A stretch of DNA of 7,700 nucleotides from Methylovulum sp. (lineage in GTDB: Bacteria > Pseudomonadota > Gammaproteobacteria > Methylococcales > Methylomonadaceae): positions 1-7,700 of the forward strand of contig JAQTNZ010000106.1 of NCBI GenBank assembly GCA_028713595.1, given 5' to 3'. The notes under the pieces are model-generated. The model was not told the origin of the DNA and searched no databases. It saw only the letters and a list, made by a program, of their open reading frames with translations. Numbering within the stretch: position 1 is the stretch's first letter; each line of letters begins with the position of its first letter. Shown one piece after another: positions 1-5,417 of this stretch. A program made the position numbers and the translations under genes.

Positions 1-183
1 CCCTTCACCACCACCGTATTGACAGCCAACATCACCCCAATGGGCGGCATGACCCCCTACGCCCACATCGGCGATCAACCCGTGATGCTAGTGTTGCTGG
101 GGATATTTTTAGCGTGGTGGGGGTATCAACTGAGTTTGGGGTATAAGCGCGGTAAGGTCAGCCAAGGCATACGCCTAACATAA
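1..183 (+). CDS. lnt: Apolipoprotein N-acyltransferase, C-terminal end (partial)
   Basis: The first 60 codons are open in frame 1 and end at TAA (181-183); the 5' part lies outside the window. The visible tail reads FTTTVLTANITPMGGMTPYA and is followed by a hydrophobic segment (VMLVLLGIFLAWWGYQ) and a short basic end. This matches the known end of Lnt: in E. coli the corresponding stretch is FTREVLTTNVTPTTGLTPYA, followed by the last transmembrane helix. Lnt is an inner-membrane enzyme of the nitrilase superfamily. It adds the third acyl chain to the N-terminal cysteine of lipoproteins, using phospholipid as donor, after Lgt and LspA. The catalytic Glu-Lys-Cys residues lie upstream and cannot be checked here. 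The identification rests on this tail alone but is fairly specific. Confidence 0.85.
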   Translation, partial: PFTTTVLTANITPMGGMTPYAHIGDQPVMLVLLGIFLAWWGYQLSLGYKRGKVSQGIRLT

Positions 184-192
184 GAAAATCAT

Positions 193-223
193 CGTAGAGA
201 CGTTGCACCGCAACGTCTCTACG
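193..223. repeat. Perfect 14-bp hairpin repeat downstream of lnt
   Basis: The arms 193-206 (CGTAGAGACGTTGC) and 210-223 are perfect reverse complements around a 3-base loop. The hairpin starts 9 bases after the lnt stop. No T-run follows, so it is not a classical intrinsic terminator, although it could stabilise the 3' end of the mRNA. The GTAGAGACGTTGC palindrome is, from memory, a common interspersed repeat in cyanobacteria and some other bacteria. Confidence 0.75.
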
Positions 224-325
224 GTAAGCTGTGTTTCATACATCAACCCCCGCAACGATTACCTAGCCATTAGGATGCCGTTACTTTAAGATAACGGTCA
301 AAAACCAGCCCAAGGACTAGACCCC

Positions 326-697
326 ATGCAAATCTACCTAACTTGCCCAGCCAGTGAAACCGACCCTATCGGTTTAATCCAACACACCTTAACCCGCCAC
401 CATCTCCAAGATGAGTTTTCACTGGCAACCCTAAGCGACAGCGAACCTGGCGCACACAAAATCATTGAGCCTATCAGCGCGACCGCCGCGCTCACCGTCA
501 TCGCCACCGCCCTAGGCGCGGGTGGGGCCATTACTGTCGGCATGGGTAAAGACGGCGCAATCACCCAGTTGGTCAAAGCCCTAGAAGCCCTGATTAACAG
601 AAAAGTCGAAGTGAAAATCACCCATAACAACGCCACCGTAGAACTGTCCGGCTCCGCAGGGCCTATTGAGAAAATCTTAAAAGAGTTGCTGAAGTAA
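326..697 (+). CDS. EACC1-like small protein (effector-associated constant component)
   Basis: A 123-aa protein with an AAGGA ribosome-binding site (312-316) 9 bases before the ATG. Residues 1-30 form a short predicted strand plus helix. A PGAHK motif (41-45) leads into a Gly/Ala-rich hydrophobic stretch with ALGAGGAITVGMGKDGAIT (about 62-80). Then come a helix (QLVKALEALI), two strands (VEVKITHNNATVELSG) and a final basic helix (IEKILKELL). This order, with PG, a small-residue ALGxGGA segment, then strand-strand-helix, resembles the EACC1 domain described by Aravind and colleagues as the invariant partner of variable effectors (proteases, CHAT/caspase-like, TIR) and NTPases in bacterial conflict systems. 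The next gene downstream is a CHAT-type gene, which fits that arrangement. The hydrophobic stretch is short and might contact membrane or a partner; no signal peptide is seen. Family assignment is by remembered pattern, so moderately sure; the molecular role is unknown. Confidence 0.6.
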   Translation: MQIYLTCPASETDPIGLIQHTLTRHHLQDEFSLATLSDSEPGAHKIIEPISATAALTVIATALGAGGAITVGMGKDGAITQLVKALEALINRKVEVKITHNNATVELSGSAGPIEKILKELLK

Positions 698-728
698 AAA
701 AACACCTATCGTTCCCACGCTCTGGTGT

Positions 729-932
729 CACTGCCATTAAGTTAAGAATTTGTGTCTGTAATTTCAACAAGATAGGATTGGCCGTTCACCCTGAGCTGGT
801 CGAAGGGTGGGCGGTTAATCCGGTCATGGTTCGACCAGCTCACCACGAACGGATTAACTTGCTACGACCTTAACTCAATAGCGTTTTCTATGTTATTGAA
901 TAAAAATAGTATTCGTTAACTTAATGGCAGTG
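729..932 (-). mobile_element. MITE copy A (204 bp, inverted relative to copies B and C)
   Basis: The ends are perfect 17-bp inverted repeats, CACTGCCATTAAGTTAA at 729-745 and its reverse complement ending at 932. Read on the minus strand, the interior aligns almost base for base with copy C over the first ~100 bases and shares the same right-end sequence (AATCCTATCTTGTTGAAATTA). The flanks 717-728 and 933-944 match at 9 of 12 positions, consistent with a decayed target-site duplication. Inside, 782-804 and 830-852 form a 23-bp imperfect hairpin (19 of 23 paired). No transposase is encoded, so it is non-autonomous. Confidence 0.85.
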
Positions 933-1011
933 ATGCCCTAGTGTATCTTGCCATCAATTTAAGTAATTTTATTTAATAATCAATATATTGCATACATAAA
1001 ATACGACGTAG

Positions 1012-1100
1012 GTCGGGTTAGCGATAGCGTAACCCGACAAAATCCGAGTGGCACACGTCGGGTTACGCTATCGCTTTTATGCCCCGTGGGTAAACCCGAC
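1012..1100. repeat. REP-like inverted repeat cluster (GTCGGGTTA family)
   Basis: Positions 1021-1038 (GCGATAGCGTAACCCGAC) and 1057-1074 are perfect 18-bp reverse complements separated by 18 bases. The first arm is also half of a local near-palindrome (1012-1038). A third, degenerate half copy ends in TAAACCCGAC at 1091-1100. The arrangement resembles a REP/BIME-type extragenic palindrome cluster. It lies about 75 bases upstream of the CHAT gene start. Confidence 0.7.
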
Positions 1101-1175
1101 AGCAGTTGCATCTAATTGATAGTAAATATAAAAAATATTAACTCAATGGCAAGCTCCACTAAACAAGGATAACCC

Positions 1176-1700
1176 ATGAAAACCCTGCGTATAGAAGTCT
1201 TTAACCCAAGCCCCAGCCTTGCCCAATTGCGGTTTTTCGCTGACACCAACCCCTTGCCCCGCACCCGCGACCTATCCCCCGCCGTATTAACAGACTTCAT
1301 CCAGCGCAGCCAACAGCATTATCAAGAGGGCTTATCCTTGCAAGTGCTGGGTAAAGAGCTGTTTGACTGGCTACATGGCGTAGAAGGTTATTTGGACGGC
1401 TATAGTGAAGACACCTTGTTGTATATCCATAACAGCCACGCGCTAGGTGAGCTTGCGTGGGAGTTGCTGCACAACGGCCACTATTTATGCGCCAACCAAC
1501 ACCGCCCGTTTACCCCCTTGCGCCGGGTCTCTACCAGCCAAAGCCCCGCGCAAGCTAAAAACCGCCCGTTGCGCCTGTTATTTATGGCTAGTTCGCCGGA
1601 AAACGTCAAGCCCCTGCTCCAGTTTGAACACGAAGAAGCCTTAATCTTAACCGCCACCCGCGCCAGTAATAAGGTGAAAGTTTTATTTATAACCAAATAG
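1176..1700 (+). CDS. CHAT-domain protein, truncated N-terminal remnant
   Basis: A 174-aa frame with an AAGGA ribosome-binding site (1165-1169) 6 bases before the ATG. Residues 1-130 look like the N-terminal region that precedes CHAT domains in large CHAT/NTPase/TPR proteins, with an ELAWELLHNGHYL segment (92-104) and LRRVS (115-119). Residues 132-162 (PLRLLFMASSPENVKPLLQF, then EHEEALILTATR) are the typical opening of a CHAT (caspase-like, clan CD) protease domain. The frame then turns into unrelated ASNKVKVLFITK and stops at TAG. The catalytic histidine (in an HxxGH-like context) and cysteine expected some 60-130 residues further on are missing, so the product cannot be an active protease. 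The TPR array that should end such a protein follows in a different frame, implying an internal deletion with frame loss. Family members usually exceed 800 aa. It may still be expressed as a short protein, but pseudogene status is more likely. Confidence 0.75.
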   Translation: MKTLRIEVFNPSPSLAQLRFFADTNPLPRTRDLSPAVLTDFIQRSQQHYQEGLSLQVLGKELFDWLHGVEGYLDGYSEDTLLYIHNSHALGELAWELLHNGHYLCANQHRPFTPLRRVSTSQSPAQAKNRPLRLLFMASSPENVKPLLQFEHEEALILTATRASNKVKVLFITK

Positions 1701-1702
1701 CC

Positions 1703-2476
1703 TTGATTCAGGACTTGCGCGGTGATTATGAAACGGCGTTGGCTTATTACCAACAAGCACTGCCAATCGACCAAGAACTCGGCGACAAACAAGGCGAAGG
1801 CGCGATCCTCGCCAACATTGCCACAATTGCACATGCCCAAGGCGACTACGGCACCGCCTTGCGCTACTCGGAACTGTCGCTGAAAATCTGCCGAGACATC
1901 GGAGACAAAAGCCAAGAAGGCACGACCCTCAACAACATCTCCCAAATCTACAGGGCTAAAGGCGACTACGGCACCGCCTTGCGCTACTTGGAGCTGTCGC
2001 TGAAAATCAGGCAAGACATCGGCGACAAACAAGGCGAAGGCGCGACCCTCAACAACATCTCCCAAATCTACAGGGCTAAAGGCGACTACGGCACCGCCTT
2101 GCGCTACTTGGAACTGTCGCTGAAAATCTGCCAAGACATTGGCGACAAGCAAGGCGAAGGCACAGCCCTCAACAACATTTCCCAAATCTACAGGGCTAAA
2201 GGCGACTACGGCACCGCCTTCCACTACTTGGAGCTGTCGCTGAAAATCAGGCAAGACATCGGCGATACAGCGGGTGAATGTACGACTTTGTTTAATATCG
2301 GGCATAACCATTGGCAAAATGATGAGCAGGCACAAGCCTTGTCCACTTGGCTACAGGCTTACCGTATCGCCAACCGTATCGGCTTAGCGCAAGCATTGCA
2401 AAATTTAGATCAATTAGCTAAAGCCTTGGGCGGTGAGGGTTTGGCTTTGTGGGAGCGCTTAAGCCTAGCGGATTAG
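1703..2476 (+). CDS. Tetratricopeptide-repeat (TPR) protein, probable 3' fragment
   Basis: The frame from TTG 1703 encodes about 257 aa: five 40-residue TPR units of the kinesin-light-chain/TPR_12 type (GDYGTALRYLELSLKI, then DIGDKQGEG, then TLNNISQIYRAK), followed by a helical C-terminus (about residues 207-257) ending WERLSLAD. TPR solenoids bind partner proteins; in CHAT proteins they usually act as the sensor or recruitment arm. There is no in-frame ATG anywhere and no Shine-Dalgarno before the TTG, and TPR-like sequence continues upstream to 1673. It is therefore poorly equipped for independent translation, and reinitiation after the TAG at 1698-1700 (2 bases before) is the only obvious route. 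No signal peptide or membrane segment is seen, so it would be cytoplasmic. TPR identity is certain; status as a functional separate gene is doubtful. Confidence 0.7.
   Translation: MIQDLRGDYETALAYYQQALPIDQELGDKQGEGAILANIATIAHAQGDYGTALRYSELSLKICRDIGDKSQEGTTLNNISQIYRAKGDYGTALRYLELSLKIRQDIGDKQGEGATLNNISQIYRAKGDYGTALRYLELSLKICQDIGDKQGEGTALNNISQIYRAKGDYGTAFHYLELSLKIRQDIGDTAGECTTLFNIGHNHWQNDEQAQALSTWLQAYRIANRIGLAQALQNLDQLAKALGGEGLALWERLSLAD
1721..2320 (+). repeat. Five tandem 120-bp TPR units
   Basis: The units start at 1721, 1841, 1961, 2081 and 2201, exactly 120 bp apart. Units 1961-2080 and 2081-2200 differ at about 9 of 120 bases, and the second half of the last unit and most of the first unit have diverged. 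Alternating markers (KIC/KIR and GAACTG/GAGCTG) in units 2-5 suggest that a two-unit block was duplicated. Confidence 0.9.
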
Positions 2477-2843
2477 GTTTGTGTTGTGCTGTTATGGTTT
2501 CCATAGTGGCGCATAGCATCGGGGTGTCAACTGCGTAAATCACGACCATTATTTAATTGCCATTGTTCCCACGCTAAGGTCACTGCCCTTAAGTTAAGGA
2601 ATTATGCCTTTATTTCAATAAGATAGTAAAAATAACCGACTTAAGGTCGTGATAAGTTAATCCGTTCGTGGTGAGCTTGTCGAACCATGACCGGATTAAC
2701 CGTCCACCCTTCGACAGGCTCCACCACAAGGGTGGTCTGGGGACAGGCGAACGGCCAATCCTATCTTGTTGATATTACATTCATTAATCCTTAACTTAAT
2801 GGTAGTGACGCTAAGGTAGGGCGGGGGGTATATAAATGCGGGC
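2477..2843. other. Intergenic region between convergent genes, with MITE copy B
   Basis: This 367-bp stretch lies between the TPR stop and the stop of the minus-strand PAS-phosphatase gene. It contains MITE copy B with its target duplications (2571-2817). The rest (2477-2570 and 2818-2843) shows no coding potential and no clear terminator hairpin with a T-run. Confidence 0.7.
2581..2807 (+). mobile_element. MITE copy B (227 bp) with perfect 10-bp target duplication
   Basis: It begins CACTGCCCTTAAGTTAAGG and ends with the reverse complement of CACTACCATTAAGTTAAGG, giving terminal repeats with 2 mismatches in 19. ACGCTAAGGT lies immediately before (2571-2580) and immediately after (2808-2817), a perfect 10-bp target-site duplication. 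The right two-thirds match copy C closely (for example GGTGGTCTGGGGACAGGCGA), while bases about 21-70 of the left part differ from A and C. There is no open frame for a transposase. Confidence 0.88.
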
Positions 2844-4718
2844 CTAACTGCGCTTAAACAACAACAAAGTAATATCGTCACTAAAACAATCCCTGTGGCA
2901 AAAGGCTTTTAAGGCTTCCAGCAAGGCGGTGAGGATGGCTTGCGGGCTTTGCCCGGCGTGTTGTAGCAGAACCTCACCGGCTCGCTCCAGACCAAAAAAC
3001 TCACCGTGGGCGTTGTCGGCTTCGGTCAGGCCATCGGTGTACAACAGCAAGACATCATCTTTACCCAGCTTACAGCTTTTTTCGGCAAAGGTAATCGCCT
3101 TGCGCACCCCTAAAATCATGCCATCGGCATCCAGCCGCTCACATTCTTTAGCACCGGCGCGTAATAACAACGGCGGCGAATGGCCGGCATTGGCGTAACT
3201 TAATTGTTGCGTGGCAATGTCGTAGCGCAAATAAAAGGCGGTGATAAAATAGTCAGCCTGATTTAGGTCATCAAACAGGAATTGGTTCAACAGGCCCAAA
3301 ATCGCCGCCGGTCGCCCGGAATGCTTGGCTTGGGCGCGGATGACGCTACGCGCTTCGACCATAAACAAGGCCGGGCCTATGGAATGGCCTGACACATCAG
3401 CAATCACCATATCCAGGCAGGTGTCGTTATGGTAAAAATAATCAAAATAATCGCCGCCCACTTTATCGGCGGGCAAACACAGGCCAGTCACTTCAAACGC
3501 CGCCGTTCGGATCGGCCCTGAAGGCAGTAGCGAGGTTTGGATCTGTTGGGCGATTTTGATTTCGCTTTGGGCTATCGCCAAGGTGATTTGTGCCTCACGG
3601 ATTTGCTGTTCGGCGATTTTGCGCTGGGAAATGTCACGGATAAAGCCGCTGAAACTGTAACTGTCCCCTATCAGCAACGGCGCAACGCTCAGTTCAATAG
3701 GAAATTCGCCGCCGTCACGGCGCAACGCGGTTTGTTCCGCCAGCGTGTTCAACCACGGGCTGATGCCGGTATGCAAGAACAATTTCAGCCCTTGCAAGAA
3801 GGCCGGGCGTAACCGTGGCGGTACTATCAAGGCCACTAAGGCTTGGCCGATAGCTTCCTCGCTAGCCCAACCGAAGATTTTTTCCGCTTGCAGGTTCCAG
3901 TCGGTGATTAGCCCGTCCGCATCCATGATAACGATGGCATTGGTGGAGCTTTCAATAATCAGGCGGGTGCGCCGTTCACTGGCGATCAGGGCATCGTGAT
4001 AATATTTTTGCGCGGTGATGTCACGGTCAACCCCGCGCCATTTGAGCAGCTTACCGGCAGCACCAAACAGCGGCAAGCCTGTTGACTCAGTCACGACGTG
4101 ATGCCCGTCCTTATGGCGATGGTCATTGAGCAAGTTATAAAACGGCTGTTGGCTGCCCGCATTATGATCTAAGGCGACCTCCCCCTCTTGGCTTAAAAAG
4201 CGCGTGTAGTGCTTGCCTAACACTTCCTCCGGTTTATAGCCCAAAATCTGCTGCACCGCCGCGCTGCTGTAAATATAAACGCCCTCAGGGTTTTGTTCCC
4301 ACAACCATTCGCCGGTCATTTCCGCCATTTGCCGAAAACGCGCCTCGCTTTCAGTCAATGCCGATTCGACGGCATGGCATTGCGCTTGGCTATCGCTATC
4401 GGGCAGGGCAATATGCAAGGCCAGACCACCCACGGCCCCCGCCTGGGCAAACAACAGCGACGCGCTTATCACTACCTGCAACGGCTGTTGGCGTTGGTTC
4501 AGCAATTCATAGGGGAATGGCTGGCTGCAAGCGGCGGCGGCTGCCGCCGCTTGCCAAAGCGGTGCGGCATTGCCGGCGGCGCAAATCATCGCCACTGGCT
4601 TAGCCAGCAAATCATCCGCCTGATAACCCAGCCAGCCCGCCGCTTCGGCATTGACTTGCCTGATGTGTGGCGCCGACCCATCCGAGTCGGGATATTCGAT
4701 AACAATTAGGCAAAACAC
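2844..4718 (-). CDS. PAS-PAS-PAS-PP2C (SpoIIE/RsbU-type) phosphatase
   Basis: A 624-aa cytoplasmic signalling protein if it starts at the GTG at 4718, chosen for its AGGAGG (4728-4733) 9 bases upstream. The frame stays open a further 51 codons upstream, but that stretch runs through a palindromic repeat. A degenerate PAS-like region (about 1-105, with a run of seven alanines at 57-63) is followed by two clear PAS domains (about 122-240 and 245-365), each ending in a PAC-like tail (GVDRDIT, GFIRDIS). A helical linker (about 366-395, ending QQIQTSLLP) leads to a PPM/PP2C phosphatase domain with GGDYFD (421-426), IADVSGH (439-445), YANAGHSPP, YTDGLTE (560-566) and DDITLL (614-619). These carry the metal-binding aspartates. 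Such proteins dephosphorylate anti-sigma-factor antagonists (RsbV/SpoIIAA-like) when PAS sensors perceive a signal. No partner switch gene is adjacent, so the target is unknown. No transmembrane helix is apparent. Confidence 0.92.
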   Translation of the reverse strand: MFCLIVIEYPDSDGSAPHIRQVNAEAAGWLGYQADDLLAKPVAMICAAGNAAPLWQAAAAAAACSQPFPYELLNQRQQPLQVVISASLLFAQAGAVGGLALHIALPDSDSQAQCHAVESALTESEARFRQMAEMTGEWLWEQNPEGVYIYSSAAVQQILGYKPEEVLGKHYTRFLSQEGEVALDHNAGSQQPFYNLLNDHRHKDGHHVVTESTGLPLFGAAGKLLKWRGVDRDITAQKYYHDALIASERRTRLIIESSTNAIVIMDADGLITDWNLQAEKIFGWASEEAIGQALVALIVPPRLRPAFLQGLKLFLHTGISPWLNTLAEQTALRRDGGEFPIELSVAPLLIGDSYSFSGFIRDISQRKIAEQQIREAQITLAIAQSEIKIAQQIQTSLLPSGPIRTAAFEVTGLCLPADKVGGDYFDYFYHNDTCLDMVIADVSGHSIGPALFMVEARSVIRAQAKHSGRPAAILGLLNQFLFDDLNQADYFITAFYLRYDIATQQLSYANAGHSPPLLLRAGAKECERLDADGMILGVRKAITFAEKSCKLGKDDVLLLYTDGLTEADNAHGEFFGLERAGEVLLQHAGQSPQAILTALLEALKAFCHRDCFSDDITLLLFKRS

Positions 4719-4727
4719 CGTGATTAA

Positions 4728-4735
4728 CCTCCTCC
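4728..4735 (-). promoter_or_regulatory. Shine-Dalgarno GGAGGAGG that fixes the phosphatase start
   Basis: On the minus strand GGAGGAGG is followed by 9 bases (after the last AGGAGG) and then GTG at 4718-4716. It is a near-perfect anti-16S match and the only strong one in the upstream part of the open frame. The overlapping ATG at about 4745 is out of frame. Confidence 0.75.
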
Positions 4736-4790
4736 GCCGTTCATAATGACTGTTGTGCCGTAGAGAAAAGATTATCCGCTTATGAGGAGC

Positions 4791-4807
4791 GCGGGCATCC
4801 TGCCCGC
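4791..4807. repeat. Short palindrome GCGGGCA-tcc-TGCCCGC
   Basis: A 7-bp perfect stem with a 3-base loop lies upstream of the PAS-phosphatase gene. From memory, sequences of this kind (reading 'SGQDARAP' when translated through) recur between genes in many bacteria. That supports treating the upstream extension of the open frame as non-coding. It is not followed by a T-run. Confidence 0.5.
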
Positions 4808-5025
4808 TGGTTGCGGTCAAGAGACCCAGGCTCCAAAAACGAAAACTTGACCGTTTAGAGTATATACACAATAAACGCCTGGCTATCGCCTCAAACCATC
4901 CTGAGCCACAATCCTTTCTTATCAGCCCGTTTTTTACAAACCTAACGGCATTTATCGTTCTATAATAAGCTAAACCTGCCTAGGGTTAGACTGTACAGCC
5001 TCCATACGGCCATGGAAAATCCACT

Positions 5026-5406
5026 ATGAACACGCAAACTTTTTATGTCAGGACATTGATAACCGTCTTAGCCTTGCTGCTAAGTGGCTTCAAAGCCCCA
5101 ACGCACCACCACACTATGGGCAACAGCGGCAAAAAAGTCCCCGAAGCGCCTGTCTCGGTATCCGCACCCGCCACGCCCCCATTGGACTTGAGCATCCCTT
5201 TTAAAACCCCCGATAACAGCAATGCCACTTCGGCGATCATTGATGACGATGAGCCGACCCTATTCAACGGGCTGTTCGCCCCGCCACCCAAAATCGGCGA
5301 AGCGCCGCTCCAGCTCAAAGGGGGTTGGATTAACTCACCCGAACCGGAAATTGAAAAGCGTAAGTCGGTCGATGGCGCCAGCATCATGATTAACATCAAA
5401 GAATAA
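5026..5406 (+). CDS. Small exported proline-rich protein of unknown function
   Basis: A 126-aa protein. Residues 1-24 look like a Sec signal peptide: polar start, hydrophobic core LITVLALLLSGF, likely cleavage after KA at 24. There is no lipobox cysteine. The mature part begins with a His cluster (THHHT, 26-30) and is rich in proline and polar residues (about 38-95), with an acidic patch IDDDEPT and a FNGLFAPPPK segment. It ends in a more structured-looking tail (LQLKGGWINSPEPEIEKRKS to IMINIKE). This suggests a periplasmic, partly disordered protein. The upstream signal is weak (GGA about 9 bases before the ATG), with a possible TATAAT at 4961-4966. The frame on the opposite strand (5414-5043) is open too, but the signal peptide and the exact fit between neighbouring genes favour this strand. 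The family is not recognised. Confidence 0.7.
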   Translation: MNTQTFYVRTLITVLALLLSGFKAPTHHHTMGNSGKKVPEAPVSVSAPATPPLDLSIPFKTPDNSNATSAIIDDDEPTLFNGLFAPPPKIGEAPLQLKGGWINSPEPEIEKRKSVDGASIMINIKE

Positions 5407-5417
5407 GCGGCCAACGG

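Larger units (their letters stand above)
698..1175. other. Intergenic region with MITE copy A and a REP-like cluster
   Basis: This 478-bp gap between the EACC1-like gene and the CHAT gene holds MITE copy A (729-932), an AT-rich stretch (about 945-1000) and a REP-like inverted repeat (1012-1100). Removing the MITE and one copy of its duplication leaves about 260 bp. I see no credible coding sequence. The AT-rich stretch could hold a promoter for the CHAT gene, but no convincing -35/-10 pair stands out. Confidence 0.7.
1176..2476 (+). pseudogene. Probable remnant of one CHAT-(NTPase)-TPR gene
   Basis: This entry joins the CHAT start (1176-1700) and TPR end (1703-2476) as pieces of one ancestral gene. 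The TPR-type sequence (GESFIYNQIALIQDL) can be read back in its own frame to 1673, so the two homologous segments abut or overlap between about 1661 and 1675. This fits a deletion junction better than a point frameshift, because the missing CHAT core is not found in any frame. Confidence 0.65.
4719..5025. other. Divergent intergenic region
   Basis: This 307-bp stretch separates the start of the PAS-phosphatase gene (leftward) from the small exported protein gene (rightward). It holds the phosphatase ribosome-binding site, a GCGGGCA/TGCCCGC palindrome, and a TATAAT (4961-4966) on the plus strand that could be a -10 box for the rightward gene. No good -35 lies at 17 bases; TTTACA at 4933-4938 is 22 bases away. 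The promoter is only suggestive. Confidence 0.5.

Noticed and set aside
278..297. CCGTTA-N8-TAACGG inverted repeat upstream of the EACC1-like gene as an operator
   Set aside because: Only 6-bp arms and no second copy or known regulator match; it could be chance.
334..705. Minus-strand open frame opposite the EACC1-like gene
   Set aside because: The plus-strand protein has a ribosome-binding site and a family-like pattern; the antisense frame looks like a shadow.
1670..1705. Programmed -1 frameshift joining CHAT and TPR frames
   Set aside because: No X-XXY-YYZ slippery heptamer is present in the overlap (1673-1700), and the CHAT core would still be missing after a shift.
1481..2335. Long open frame on the minus strand (284 aa)
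   Set aside because: It is antisense to the TPR array. Its length comes from the repetitive codon pattern, and the plus strand gives a recognisable TPR protein.
1176..2476. TPR-CHAT (Csx29-like) partner of a type III-E CRISPR effector
   Set aside because: The domain order here is CHAT then TPR, the protease core is missing, and no CRISPR array or Cas gene is seen nearby.
2696..2881. Minus-strand 61-aa frame in the 3' intergenic region
   Set aside because: Most of it lies inside MITE copy B and the rest overlaps the phosphatase gene; no coding signal.
4719..4871. Coding extension of the PAS-phosphatase
   Set aside because: It translates through a palindromic repeat, has no domain similarity, and a much better ribosome-binding site lies at the GTG 4718 start.
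5043..5414. Minus-strand open frame of 123 aa opposite the exported protein
   Set aside because: It has no recognisable domain, and the plus strand has a clear signal peptide and mature-protein pattern. It would also crowd directly against ycgN.
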